From Thermohalobaculum sp039185235 (GTDB lineage: Bacteria; Pseudomonadota; Alphaproteobacteria; Rhodobacterales; Rhodobacteraceae), in NCBI GenBank assembly GCA_039185235.1, contig JBCDAS010000048.1:1-17559 (forward strand): 17,559 nt of DNA. Direction: 5' to 3'. The notes beneath the pieces are model-generated. The model was not told where the DNA came from and searched no databases. It saw nothing but the letters and a program-made list of their open reading frames with translations. The position numbers and the translations under genes are program-made. Positions 6,885 to 14,926 of the stretch are shown one piece after another (positions within the stretch are counted from its first letter, which is position 1; each line of letters starts with the position of its first letter).

Positions 6885-7111
6885 TGGCTCGCAAACCGTT
6901 TTTCCGCCGTCGCAAGTCCTGCCCGTTCTCGGGCGATAATGCGCCGAAGATTGACTATAAAGACGTGAAGCTTTTGCAGCGCTACGTCTCCGAGCGGGGT
7001 AAGATCGTTCCCAGCCGCATCACCGCTGTGTCTGCCAAGAAACAGCGCGAGTTGTCCAAGGCGATCAAGCGGGCGCGGTTCCTGGCGCTCCTGCCCTACT
7101 CGGTCCAGTAA
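6884..7111 (+). CDS. rpsR: Small ribosomal subunit protein bS18
   Basis: The 75-aa basic protein binds with S6 to the central domain of 16S rRNA. It shows the S18 pattern MARKPFFRRRKSCPFSG, DYKDVKLLQRYVSERGKI and PSRITAVSAKKQRELSKAIKRARFLALLPY. GAGGAGAGG precedes the ATG, and the start overlaps the rpsF stop by one base. rplI starts 11 nt after the stop, so the three genes form one operon. Confidence 0.97.
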   Translation: MARKPFFRRRKSCPFSGDNAPKIDYKDVKLLQRYVSERGKIVPSRITAVSAKKQRELSKAIKRARFLALLPYSVQ

Positions 7112-7122
7112 GGGAGGTTGGT

Positions 7123-7758
7123 ATGGATGTCGTTCTGCTAGAGCGGGTCGAAAAGCTCGGCCAAATGGGCGATGTGGTCTCCGTCAAGGATGGCTACGCA
7201 CGCAACTTCCTGTTGCCGACCGGCAAGGCGCTCCGCGCGAACAAGGCAAATCTCGCCCGGTTCGAAGCTGAAAAAGCCCAGTTGGAGGCGCAGAACCTCG
7301 AGCGCAAGGCCGAAGCTGATCGGGTCGCGGCGGATCTGGACGGCCAACAATATGTCGTCATTCGCTCGGCTTCTGAGGCCGGGGCGCTCTACGGGTCAGT
7401 CTCGACCCGCGATGTGGCCGAGACGGTCACTGAAGCGGGGATCACCATCTCAAAGGGTCAAGTGCGCCTTGAAAAGCCGGTCAAAGAGCTGGGCCTGCAC
7501 CCGATGAAGGTCGTGCTGCACCCCGAGGTCACGGTTGAGATCACCATGAACGTGGCCCGCTCGCAGGAAGAGGCCGAAATCCAGGCCTCGGGCAAGTCGA
7601 TCCAAGACGTCCGCGCTGACGAGGAGGCCGAGACCGAGTTTGATCTCGCCGAGCTCTTCGATGATATGGGTGCGGCAGCCAGCGAAGACGATGGCGACGG
7701 CCCTGCGCCGATCACCGAGACCACCGACGACGCGGGCGAAGACACCCCGCGCAGCTAA
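7123..7758 (+). CDS. rplI: Large ribosomal subunit protein bL9
   Basis: L9 binds 23S rRNA and protrudes from the 50S base, helping to keep the reading frame. The N-terminal domain has the signature GDVVSVKDGYARNFLLPTGKA (16-36). A long Ala/Glu/Lys helix (38-72) and the C-terminal domain (VRLEKPVKELGLHPMKVVLH) follow. At 211 aa it is about 60 residues longer than E. coli L9. The extra part (from about 147) is very acidic (EEAETEFDLAELFDDM, SEDDGDG), the kind of tail often seen in Rhodobacterales. GGGAGG lies 5 nt before the ATG. Confidence 0.97.
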   Translation: MDVVLLERVEKLGQMGDVVSVKDGYARNFLLPTGKALRANKANLARFEAEKAQLEAQNLERKAEADRVAADLDGQQYVVIRSASEAGALYGSVSTRDVAETVTEAGITISKGQVRLEKPVKELGLHPMKVVLHPEVTVEITMNVARSQEEAEIQASGKSIQDVRADEEAETEFDLAELFDDMGAAASEDDGDGPAPITETTDDAGEDTPRS

Positions 7759-7769
7759 GGCAAAACGCC

Positions 7770-7816
7770 TGCGAATCTGTCGCCGCTCCAGTTCCCTGGG
7801 GCGGCGATTCGCATTT
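7770..7816 (+). terminator. Strong terminator after rplI
   Basis: TGCGAATC (7770-7777) pairs with GATTCGCA (7806-7813), continued inside by CGCCGCTCCAG with CTGGGGCGGCG (one G-U pair). TTTATG follows. It starts 11 nt after the rplI stop and ends the ribosomal operon. Confidence 0.75.
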
Positions 7817-7936
7817 ATGAGGTCGTCGCGCCCCTAGCCTGCAGCGGAAAAATGACAATTACCGAATCGCAACAGTTTCACGAAGGTTGCAAATTAATTG
7901 TGCCGATTTGCTGGAGTTTTCCCCCTCTTCAACAGG

Positions 7937-7945
7937 TTATCCACC
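7937..7945 (+). promoter_or_regulatory. DnaA-box-like site upstream of dnaB
   Basis: TTATCCACC differs from the DnaA consensus TTATCCACA only in the last base. It is the one good match in the 7759-8151 gap, which is otherwise free of genes and has an AT-rich stretch (TTAATTTTTATTAAT near 8004-8018). A single box suggests DnaA control of dnaB rather than an origin. Confidence 0.4.
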
Positions 7946-8032
7946 GATTGAAGGAAGATGGGGAAAACACCGGGTCAAGATCAAAGCCCGGATGCGGAAG
8001 ATCTTAATTTTTATTAATATGCTCGTGACAGA

Positions 8033-8063
8033 ACGATGACACCCAAACTGCATTCGTCATCGT
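8033..8063. promoter_or_regulatory. Inverted repeat before dnaB
   Basis: ACGATGAC (8033-8040) and GTCATCGT (8056-8063) are perfectly complementary with a 15-nt spacer. Position and spacing suit a dimeric repressor or a leader hairpin. A smaller hairpin (CCCCG-GAAAT-CGGGG, 8096-8110) lies closer to the start. No regulator can be named. Confidence 0.35.
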
Positions 8064-8151
8064 GCTAAGCTGATAACCAAGAACCAAGACACCGGGCCCC
8101 GGAAATCGGGGAGCACCACGCGTGTCGGTCGAGCAGGAAGGGGAGAACTGG

Positions 8152-9630
8152 ATGGCGGACGGAACCGCTCCGGCGGCACAAACGCTTCAACCCCATAATA
8201 TCGAGGCAGAGCAAGCCCTGCTAGGTGCGTTGCTGCTCAACAATGACTGTTTCGACAGGATCGATGCGGTCTTGAAGCCCCAGCATTTCTTCGATCCAGT
8301 GCATGGGCGGATCTATGAGCTGGCAGCGCGCCTCATTCAACGCGGGAACCTGGCCTCGCCGGTCTCGCTGAAACCCTATCTCGAGGCGGATGATGGGCTG
8401 AAAGAGCTGGGTGGGCCCGAGTATCTGGTGCGCTTGGCCGAAGCCACGGTGTCCATCGTCGCTGTACGTGATTACGCTCGCAGCGTGCGCGATCTGGCGC
8501 TCCGCCGCGATCTGATCCGGATCGGTGGCGAGATTCAGGAACACGCCACCCATTTCGATGCGGATCAAGAGCCCGCGACCCAGATCCAGAACGCCGAACA
8601 GGCTTTGTTCGAGTTGGGCGAGAAAGGGACTTACGAAAAGGGCTTCGTAAACTTCTCCCAAGCCGCGACGGAGGCCGCGAATGCGGTGAACGCGGCCTTT
8701 CAACGGGGCGGCGGTCTCGCGGGGATCTCAACCGGGCTACACGAACTCGACTACAAGCTTGGCGGGCTCAGGAATTCAGATCTGGTCATCCTGGCCGGGC
8801 GGCCTTCGATGGGGAAGACCTCGCTGGCGACCAATATCGCCTTCAACATCGCGAAACGCTTCAAACATGGCGAGAAGCCCGATGGGACGATGGGCGCCAT
8901 CGAGGGGGGCGTGGTCGGGTTCTTCTCGCTTGAGATGAGTTCAGAACAGCTTGCAAACCGGATTTTGGCGGCCGAGGCCCAGATCAAATCCCACGAGCTT
9001 CTGTCGGGCCGGATCGAGGAAGGGGATTTCCGCCGCTTCCTCGAGGTTGCCCGCGAGCTTGAGACCATCAAGCTCTTTATCGACGATACACCCGCGCTCC
9101 CCATCTCCTCCCTGGCCGCGCGGGCGCGCCGGCTGAAGCGAACCGAAGGGCTCGATGTCATGGTGGTTGACTACCTTCAGCTCGCTCGGCCGGCGTCGAG
9201 TAAGGATCAGGGGCGGGTCAATGAAGTCTCGGAGATCACGCAAGGGCTCAAGGCGATTGCCAAAGAGTTGGATATTCCCGTCATCGCGCTCTCCCAGCTA
9301 TCGCGCCAAGTCGAGGCGCGCGATGACAAGCGCCCTCAGCTGAGCGATCTAAGGGAATCGGGCTCGATCGAGCAGGATGCCGATGTGGTGATGTTCGTGT
9401 TCCGCGAAGAGTACTACCATGAACGGCTAAAGCCCTCGGAAGATGATCCGAAGTTCCCGGAATGGATGGAGAAAGCCTCCCGCCTGCATGGCCGGGCTGA
9501 GATTATCATCGGCAAGCAGCGCCATGGACCAATCGGCACTGTCGATCTGCATTTCGAGGGCAAGTACACGAAGTTCTCCGACCCAGTGCGCGAGGACCGG
9601 CGCGGCGGAGATCATGAGGGGTTCGCCTAA
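8152..9630 (+). CDS. dnaB: Replicative DNA helicase DnaB
   Basis: This hexameric 5'-3' helicase drives the replication fork and binds primase. The 492-aa protein has the N-terminal domain (LPHNIEAEQ-like QPHNIEAEQALLGALL at 13-28) and a RecA-type C-terminal domain. Walker A GRPSMGKT is at 216-223 (Lys222), Walker B VMVVDYLQL near 336-344 (Asp340), and SQLSRQVE, DLRESGSIEQDADVV and the terminal HGPIGTVDLHFEGKYTKF follow. GGGGAG lies 6 nt before the ATG at 8152. A GTG at 8122 (ten residues more) also has a GGGGAG site about 8 nt upstream, so the start is not certain. Neighbours rplI and alr match the usual bacterial order. Confidence 0.95.
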   Translation: MADGTAPAAQTLQPHNIEAEQALLGALLLNNDCFDRIDAVLKPQHFFDPVHGRIYELAARLIQRGNLASPVSLKPYLEADDGLKELGGPEYLVRLAEATVSIVAVRDYARSVRDLALRRDLIRIGGEIQEHATHFDADQEPATQIQNAEQALFELGEKGTYEKGFVNFSQAATEAANAVNAAFQRGGGLAGISTGLHELDYKLGGLRNSDLVILAGRPSMGKTSLATNIAFNIAKRFKHGEKPDGTMGAIEGGVVGFFSLEMSSEQLANRILAAEAQIKSHELLSGRIEEGDFRRFLEVARELETIKLFIDDTPALPISSLAARARRLKRTEGLDVMVVDYLQLARPASSKDQGRVNEVSEITQGLKAIAKELDIPVIALSQLSRQVEARDDKRPQLSDLRESGSIEQDADVVMFVFREEYYHERLKPSEDDPKFPEWMEKASRLHGRAEIIIGKQRHGPIGTVDLHFEGKYTKFSDPVREDRRGGDHEGFA

Positions 9631-9647
9631 CGCCTACGGCATAGCGT

Positions 9648-10424
9648 CTAAGGGAAAGTCACGGTTGTCGCTTCTATGATGATGACCTGGTCGATCTCGG
9701 CCAACCCGTTGGTGATCTCAAAGCCCAGCACTGGGGCGGACTGAAGCTCCGCCTCGCCGAACAGTTCGATCGTGCGCGTTCGACCTCCAGCGAGGATGTT
9801 GAGCTCGCGACGCTCCCCAGGGCGGGTGTCGAGGGTCAGAACAACGTTCTGGAACCGCCCAGATGGCACCGGCACAGTGTTCCCATCTATAATGAACTCG
9901 GTGAGGTCTTCCTCTGGACCGCGCCGAAGGAGCAACTCGGGCAGTGGTGCGTCCGAAGGGGTTGGTTCGTCGAGGGTTATCCTCACCTCGCCAACAGTGT
10001 CTGCGAGGAACGCGCCGGAACGGATCTCAAAGCTGTAGATGAAGAGCCCGGTTGGATTGGGGAGCCGTTCCAGCCTCGGCACGAACCTGAAAACCGTGTT
10101 CTCAAACGAAGGACCAGAACTGCCCGCAAGAGCAAAATCCGACCTGTCTGAACTGCGGCCTGGGTCAGTTCGCCGGACGGGGACGGCGCGGCCGCGCAGC
10201 AAGGAGTATTCCAGCACATCAGAGCTTGGGGCGCCCGGCAAGTCATAGCTGCCTGAGATCAGCTCATCGACGATCACGTCGCGAGGGGCGATATCCGAGG
10301 CGGACAGATCGTCAAATCCGGCCCTTAGGAGCTCGATCGACGTGATCTCGGCGGGGGCGCAGGCCGAGAGGACCAAAACCACCGCTGATCCGGCTGCACC
10401 TCGTGATCCACCGAAAATTCCCAT
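9648..10424 (-). CDS. Hypothetical lipoprotein (258 aa)
   Basis: The N-terminus has a short basic region, a hydrophobic stretch and the lipobox LSAC (Cys22), so it is predicted to be a lipid-anchored envelope protein. The rest is rich in beta-type segments, Pro, Asp and Glu, with repeated strand patterns (EVRITLDEP, NVVLTLDTRPGERRELNIL) and no enzyme motif that I can see. I do not recognise the family. GGAG lies 9 nt before the ATG at 10424; a longer frame to 10457 only lengthens the signal region. It converges with dnaB (stops 17 nt apart) and diverges from alr. Confidence 0.75.
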   Translation of the reverse strand: MGIFGGSRGAAGSAVVLVLSACAPAEITSIELLRAGFDDLSASDIAPRDVIVDELISGSYDLPGAPSSDVLEYSLLRGRAVPVRRTDPGRSSDRSDFALAGSSGPSFENTVFRFVPRLERLPNPTGLFIYSFEIRSGAFLADTVGEVRITLDEPTPSDAPLPELLLRRGPEEDLTEFIIDGNTVPVPSGRFQNVVLTLDTRPGERRELNILAGGRTRTIELFGEAELQSAPVLGFEITNGLAEIDQVIIIEATTVTFP

Positions 10425-10572
10425 GATCGAAGTCTCCGCCAGATCGATGATCCACATGCGCCATCTTCTTTCGCGATGGACTGACTTGGGGTTCGCAAGT
10501 CTACCTCGAAAAGTAAGGGAGCGCCAAATTTTGGGCGTGATCTCCAGATCTACTTCACAGAACGGCCTTCTG

Positions 10573-10586
10573 GTGATTTAGATCAA
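10573..10586 (+). promoter_or_regulatory. FNR/Crp-type palindrome upstream of alr
   Basis: GTGATTTAGATCAA matches the FNR consensus TTGAT-N4-ATCAA at 9 of 10 positions. It lies 33 bp before the chosen alr start and directly abuts a possible earlier ATG at 10587. It sits in the divergent gap between the lipoprotein gene and alr. The gap (10425-10619) holds no other gene. Confidence 0.4.
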
Positions 10587-10619
10587 ATGAGAGCGTGCAC
10601 AAAAGCCAAGTGTCGGGAC

Positions 10620-11714
10620 ATGAATCACGAGACAACCCCTCAAGCTGACTTGGGCCGCGTTCGACCGGCGGACTGTGCTTCTCTCGCCGGGACGCTGAGC
10701 ATCGATCTTGGCGCAATTGTTCGGAACTGGCAGGCACTCGACGCGATGACAGCTCCCGCATGCCAGTCGAGCGCCGTGGTAAAAGCCAACGCCTATGGCT
10801 GCGGTATCGAGGCCGTCAGCAACGCATTGGCAAAGGCTGGCTGCCAGATGTTCTTCGCGGCCATGCCAGAGGAAGGCATGCGGCTGCGTGCGGTTCTGCC
10901 GAAAGCTGAGATCCATATTCTCTCGGGCTATGCCAAGGGCGATGAAGCGGTTTTCAGGTCTAATAACCTGCGCCCGGTCCTAAACGCGCCTGAACAGGTT
11001 CGTGCCTGGTTCGACGGTCCGGCGGGGCCTGCAATGCTGCAACTGGATACGGGCATGAACCGGTTGGGGCTGGAAGCGGTCGAACTGGCCGCGCTCGGCC
11101 CCCTGCCCGACCAGATCACCCATCTGATCAGCCATATGGCCTGTGCCGATGAGCCTGACCATCCGCAAAACGACGACCAGATCGCGGCTTTTGAGGCGAT
11201 GACTGCAAACAGCCCAAAGCTTCGGAGCCTGGCGGCCACTGCAGCGATCCTCTTGGGGCCCGAAGCGCATTATGATCTGACGCGCCCGGGCATCGGTCTT
11301 TACGGCGGCCTGCCCTTTGCCGATGCCCAACCCGTCGTGAAAGTCGAAGTGCCGATCCTGCAGATCAGGGATGTGGCATCAGGGGAGCATGCTGGGTACG
11401 GCGCGACCTGGACCGCCGCGCGTCCCTCACGGCTCGCAACGATCTCGGCGGGGTATGCCGATGGATTGATCCGGGCGCTGAGCACAGGTCATGCCAGTGG
11501 TTACATCGCGGGCGCGCCCGCGCCCCTGGCAGGCCGGGTCTCGATGGATCTGACAACGCTCGATGTGACCGATCTGCCCTTTGTGCGGCCTGGCATGATG
11601 GTCGAGTTGCTCGGTCCGAGCCAGACAATCGATCAGTTGGCTGCCAAAGCGGGCACAATCGGACACGAGATCCTGACCTCCCTTGGCAGCCGCCTGACCC
11701 GGATTTATCACTGA
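10620..11714 (+). CDS. alr: Alanine racemase
   Basis: This PLP enzyme makes D-alanine for peptidoglycan. In the 364-aa protein the PLP lysine is Lys55 in AVVKANAYG, the second catalytic base is Tyr260 in AGYGATW, and the TIM-barrel motifs LDTGMNRLG (143-150), RPGIGLYGG (222-230) and GRVSMDLTTLDV (305-316) are all present. The usual AYGHG reads AYGCG here, a tolerated change. I chose ATG 10620 because an FNR-type palindrome runs into the alternative ATG at 10587, though neither has a strong Shine-Dalgarno. The DUF2927-type lipoprotein gene follows after 26 nt, so they are probably cotranscribed. Confidence 0.93.
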   Translation: MNHETTPQADLGRVRPADCASLAGTLSIDLGAIVRNWQALDAMTAPACQSSAVVKANAYGCGIEAVSNALAKAGCQMFFAAMPEEGMRLRAVLPKAEIHILSGYAKGDEAVFRSNNLRPVLNAPEQVRAWFDGPAGPAMLQLDTGMNRLGLEAVELAALGPLPDQITHLISHMACADEPDHPQNDDQIAAFEAMTANSPKLRSLAATAAILLGPEAHYDLTRPGIGLYGGLPFADAQPVVKVEVPILQIRDVASGEHAGYGATWTAARPSRLATISAGYADGLIRALSTGHASGYIAGAPAPLAGRVSMDLTTLDVTDLPFVRPGMMVELLGPSQTIDQLAAKAGTIGHEILTSLGSRLTRIYH

Positions 11715-11740
11715 GGCGCCAACTCAGCAAAGGACAGAGG

Positions 11741-12634
11741 TTGCGCTTCCTTCTCGCCATTCCAATCTTGCTCGCCGCCTGCGGCCCAGGTCCTTTCGAC
11801 TGGGAACGGTATGCGATGAACGCCCAAGAAGCCGGTCTTATGCGCCAAGACCGCGCGCCCATAGACGCGCCCTATTCCAACGAAGATCTAATCGCGGCGT
11901 TCGAGAAAATTGCCTTCAGTTTCGAAGCGGATCCGTTCGAAACCGGCGAGGCCGCGCCAGAACGGCCCGAAATCATCCGCAAAGTCGTGAATGGTCCCAG
12001 TTTCCTAGTGCTCAACCCAGACAATCGCAGCCGCGCGATCCTGGTGAACCGGATGCGCCGCTATCTTGATCGTCTCGCCGGTCTCACGGGTCTCACACCC
12101 CAAGTGTACACAAGTGTGGACGAGTTCAGGAGCGCGCGGGACAACGAGAGCCTTATCTTCGTCCTGCAAACCGATGAGGAAGAGTTCAAAAAACTCTCCG
12201 ATGTCGAAGCTGCAAGTGACGTGATTGAGCGCGGGCGGGTTGCGCAGTGGTTCAGCGAAGCGGTCGCCAGCTGGCGCCGCTCTCGATCGCCATGTGGCGG
12301 GAGGCTGATCGTCAGCACCGGCGCAAATCCTGAGCGCCCGAAAGGTGAAATCCTTTTTGTTTTCCTGATGTTCCGCGAAGGCCTGCCAGATATCGTCTTG
12401 GAGGGTTGCATCGAGGAGGAGTTTGCCCAGGTTCTGGGGCTCTTCAATGATGACCCCACGCTCAGGCCCTCGATCTTCAACGATGATGACGAGTTCTCGC
12501 GCCTGACCACCCATGACGAGGCATTGCTGCGTCTGCTCTACCATCCCCGGATCAAACCCGGTATGGCAAAGCCCGAGGCGATGGCGATCATCCGCGATCT
12601 GTTGGCACAAGGTGAGATCGAGGCCGGCAGCTAG
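11741..12634 (+). CDS. DUF2927-type lipoprotein
   Basis: The 297-aa protein starts at TTG with AAGGA 6 nt upstream. It has a very short signal peptide with lipobox LLAAC (Cys14), so it is predicted to be lipid-anchored. The body carries the pattern I associate with DUF2927 of Rhodobacterales: a Cys-containing core (SPCGG...CIEEEFAQVLGLFNDD) and the ending DDDEFSRLTTHDEALLRLLY followed by PRIKPGM. The EE and THDE residues recall metalloprotease-like sites, but no HExxH motif is seen. The function of the family is not known to me. It lies between alr and mlaE. Confidence 0.85.
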   Translation: MRFLLAIPILLAACGPGPFDWERYAMNAQEAGLMRQDRAPIDAPYSNEDLIAAFEKIAFSFEADPFETGEAAPERPEIIRKVVNGPSFLVLNPDNRSRAILVNRMRRYLDRLAGLTGLTPQVYTSVDEFRSARDNESLIFVLQTDEEEFKKLSDVEAASDVIERGRVAQWFSEAVASWRRSRSPCGGRLIVSTGANPERPKGEILFVFLMFREGLPDIVLEGCIEEEFAQVLGLFNDDPTLRPSIFNDDDEFSRLTTHDEALLRLLYHPRIKPGMAKPEAMAIIRDLLAQGEIEAGS

Positions 12635-12703
12635 AGCTGCTTGGCAGGTCGGATCACCCCGGCTATAGACGAAACGAAAGGCCGAGCAGAGATCGAGATC
12701 AGA

Positions 12704-13489
12704 ATGCGCGTCATCACCAATTTCCTCGCCTCGATCGGAGCGGCCGTGATCGGCCTATGCCAAGCCACCGGACAACTGGTTTTGTTCGCGGTCTCGGGCG
12801 TGAGCCATGTGTTCCTGCCACCCTACTATCCTTCGGAGCTTGGCAAGCAACTGCTGAGGATCGGCTACTTCTCCCTGCCCGTCGTGGGTTTGACTGCGCT
12901 GTTTACGGGCGGGGCTTTGGCGCTGCAGATCTATGCCGGTGGCGCAAGGTTCAATGCCGAGGCGGTGGTGCCCTCGATCGTTGCCATCGGCATGGTGCGA
13001 GAGCTGGGTCCGGTGCTGGGCGGGCTGATGGTGGCGGGACGGGTCTCCGCCTCGATCGCCGCCGAGCTTGGCACCATGCGCGTGACCGAGCAGATTGATG
13101 CGCTCACCACGCTCTCGACCAATCCGATGAAATACCTGGTGGCGCCGCGTCTGCTGGCCGCCACGATCGCAATGCCTCTGCTGGCCCTGGTCGGCGATAT
13201 CATCGGGATCATGGGCGGATTTCTGGTCGGTGTCTTCCGCCTCGACTTCAACCCAGCGACCTATATCCGGACGACTTATGACTTCCTCGAGTTTGGCGAT
13301 GTCAGCTCCGGGCTGATCAAAGCCGCCGTGTTTGGCTTCATCATCGCGCTGATGGGCTGTTATCAGGGCTATAATTCCGGCCGTGGGGCCCAAGGCGTCG
13401 GCCGTGCCACCACCAATGCGGTCGTCACCGCCTCGATCCTGATCCTGGCGTCGAACTATTTGCTGACAGAGGCGCTTTTCCCAGCATGA
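12704..13489 (+). CDS. mlaE: MlaE-type ABC lipid transporter permease
   Basis: This inner-membrane permease of an MCE/Mla-type system moves phospholipids between the membranes. The 261-aa protein has about five hydrophobic segments and the MlaE core VRELGPVLGGLMVAGRVSAS (98-117), then AAELGTMRVTEQIDAL, which includes the coupling helix. ATG 12704 gives the normal length; an earlier TTG (12641) would add 21 non-conserved residues. Its stop overlaps the mlaF start by 4 bases (ATGA), so the pair is translationally coupled. Confidence 0.93.
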   Translation: MRVITNFLASIGAAVIGLCQATGQLVLFAVSGVSHVFLPPYYPSELGKQLLRIGYFSLPVVGLTALFTGGALALQIYAGGARFNAEAVVPSIVAIGMVRELGPVLGGLMVAGRVSASIAAELGTMRVTEQIDALTTLSTNPMKYLVAPRLLAATIAMPLLALVGDIIGIMGGFLVGVFRLDFNPATYIRTTYDFLEFGDVSSGLIKAAVFGFIIALMGCYQGYNSGRGAQGVGRATTNAVVTASILILASNYLLTEALFPA

Positions 13490-14250
13490 CGATCAAGGTT
13501 TCTATGCAAGGCGTGACCAAGGCTTTCGGCGCAAAACATGTGCTTCGAGGTGTCAATCTCGACGTGCCGGTCGCGCAATCCATGGTGATCATTGGCGGCT
13601 CAGGCACAGGCAAATCGGTGACACTGAAATGCATCCTTGGGATTCTCGCACAGGATGCGGGTTTGATTACCGTCGATGGACAGGACGTCACGAAAGCGCG
13701 CGGGCGCCAACGCGAGCAGCTCTTGGACAAGTTCGGGATGCTGTTTCAAGGCGGCGCGCTGTTTGACTCGATGTTGGTCTGGGAGAATGTCGCCTTCCGC
13801 CTGTTGCGTGGACCGCGCAAGCTGACCAAAGCCGATGCAAAAGATCTCGCGGTCGAAAAGCTCCGCCGGGTCGGCCTCACGCCTGAGACCGGCGATCTCT
13901 ATCCGGCCGAGCTTTCAGGCGGCATGCAAAAACGTGTGGGCCTGGCGCGCGCGATCGCGGCAGAGCCCGAGATCATCTTCTTCGATGAACCCACAACGGG
14001 GCTCGATCCGATCATGGCCGATGTGATCAATGATCTGATCCGAGAGATCGTGGTCGAGATGGGAGCAACCGCGATGACGATCACCCATGACATGAGTTCG
14101 GTGAGAAAGATCGCGGATCGGGTGGCGATGCTCCATGAAGGCCGGATCCAATGGGAAGGCCCCGTAGGCGAGATCGACCAGACCGGTAATGCCTATGTTC
14201 ACCAGTTCATAAATGGGCTCGCAGATGGCCCGATCGAGGCGATCCGGTGA
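13486..14250 (+). CDS. mlaF: MlaF-type ABC lipid transporter ATP-binding protein
   Basis: This cytoplasmic ATPase partners MlaE. The 254-aa protein shows Walker A GGSGTGKS (37-44, Lys43), the Q-loop Gln88 in LFQGGALF, the signature LSGGM (143-147), Walker B IIFFDEP (163-169, Glu168), the D-loop and the H-loop His201 in TITHDMSS. The LFQGGALFDSM Q-loop is the form used by Mla/MCE ATPases rather than importers. No mlaD gene follows in the window, so the substrate-binding partner must be encoded elsewhere. Confidence 0.95.
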   Translation: MTIKVSMQGVTKAFGAKHVLRGVNLDVPVAQSMVIIGGSGTGKSVTLKCILGILAQDAGLITVDGQDVTKARGRQREQLLDKFGMLFQGGALFDSMLVWENVAFRLLRGPRKLTKADAKDLAVEKLRRVGLTPETGDLYPAELSGGMQKRVGLARAIAAEPEIIFFDEPTTGLDPIMADVINDLIREIVVEMGATAMTITHDMSSVRKIADRVAMLHEGRIQWEGPVGEIDQTGNAYVHQFINGLADGPIEAIR

Positions 14251-14290
14251 GCGCCTTTTGGCCGGGTGGGCGGGCAGTCGTGTCCCCGCA

Positions 14291-14311
14291 GGGGGCACGC
14301 TGGATGCCCCC
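14291..14311 (+). terminator. Hairpin after mlaF
   Basis: GGGGGCA and TGCCCCC form a perfect 7-bp stem with a 7-nt loop, 40 nt past the mlaF stop. No U-tract follows. It could stabilise the mla mRNA or end it by a factor-dependent route. Confidence 0.3.
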
Positions 14312-14326
14312 CGGGCAACCAAGCCC

Positions 14327-14656
14327 GTGACGGCATTTGCCTATATTCTGATCGCCTTTGGCGTGATGCAAGCCATCGCCTATTCTCACCGCCATGTCGC
14401 CGATTGGCGTGAGGGCATCCGGTTCATCGCCGCGATCGCGCTTGTCTCTGCTCTTATTTTCGGCGCCTTAATCGCCCTTGGAGACCAAAGCGATCTCGCA
14501 ATCAAAGTTGGCCTTATCATCAGCTATAGCGCACTGCTTTTCACCTTGGCGGACCTAACGCTTCTAAATCCGGGCAGACGGGTCGCACCGATAAGCTCGA
14601 TTGCTCTGATTGCGTCCGGATCTATCCTTCTCAAGCTCGTTGTTATCATCGACTAG
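14327..14656 (+). CDS. Small multipass membrane protein (109 aa)
   Basis: The frame encodes about four hydrophobic segments: FAYILIAFGVMQAIAY, RFIAAIALVSALIFGALIAL, LIISYSALLFTLADLTLL and ISSIALIASGSILLKLVVII. I know of no family for it. The GTG at 14327 is the best placed start because the upstream frame is Arg/Gly/Pro-rich non-protein-like sequence overlapping mlaF and a hairpin, but no Shine-Dalgarno is visible. The hydrophobic pattern is hard to explain by chance, so a gene is likely though the exact start is weak. Confidence 0.5.
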   Translation: MTAFAYILIAFGVMQAIAYSHRHVADWREGIRFIAAIALVSALIFGALIALGDQSDLAIKVGLIISYSALLFTLADLTLLNPGRRVAPISSIALIASGSILLKLVVIID

Positions 14657-14671
14657 AGCGAGCCAAGCGGA

Positions 14672-14690
14672 ATGCGGGCAGGGCCCGCAT
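14672..14690 (+). terminator. Perfect GC-rich hairpin after the membrane-protein gene
   Basis: ATGCGGGC and GCCCGCAT form a perfect 8-bp stem with loop AGG, 15 nt past the stop of the gene ending at 14656. There is only a weak pyrimidine tail (GCACCTTCGC). It adjoins the repeat at 14706 and may be part of one composite element. Confidence 0.4.
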
Positions 14691-14705
14691 GCACCTTCGC
14701 ATCAG

Positions 14706-14737
14706 CCCCTCCCTAACCCTCCCCGATCCGGGGAGGG
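14706..14737. repeat. Extragenic GGGGAGGGTTAGGGAGGGG-type repeat
   Basis: The minus strand of 14706-14724 reads GGGGAGGGTTAGGGAGGGG, four G-runs with 1- and 3-nt loops, a standard G-quadruplex pattern. Its 3' part (14717-14725) also pairs with 14729-14737 in a 9-bp perfect hairpin with loop ATC. I recall this C-rich string as a dispersed extragenic element in alphaproteobacterial genomes, but cannot check copies here. Confidence 0.55.
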
Positions 14738-14926
14738 GACGTGGATTGCCCCTGATTCCGCTTTGCCCCTGCAATCGCTTGTAAACGCGAGGAAAACAGC
14801 GCATGTTATAGGAGGACCGCCGACGAAAATCGAACTTCTGTCTCCTTCTGGGGCTGCAGTCACTCGATCTACTGACCGCGCCGACATTTCTTGCATGTCG
14901 CAAGAGAGAACTGATGGAGACCGATA
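14738..14926 (+). promoter_or_regulatory. Leader region of the cold-shock gene
   Basis: This 190-nt gap has no gene. It contains a small hairpin (CGACAT/ATGTCG, 14882-14900) close to the start, and a TTGTAA box near 14780. No convincing -10 partner was found. Long leaders are usual for cold-shock genes, where RNA structure controls translation. Confidence 0.3.

Noticed and set aside
7937..8018. A chromosomal replication origin upstream of dnaB
   Set aside because: Only one DnaA-box-like site was found next to a short AT-rich tract; an origin would need a cluster of boxes.
14213..14326. Longer start for the membrane protein at 14327 reaching back into mlaF
   Set aside because: The extra residues are Arg/Gly/Pro-rich, overlap the mlaF end and cross a hairpin, and there is no Shine-Dalgarno.
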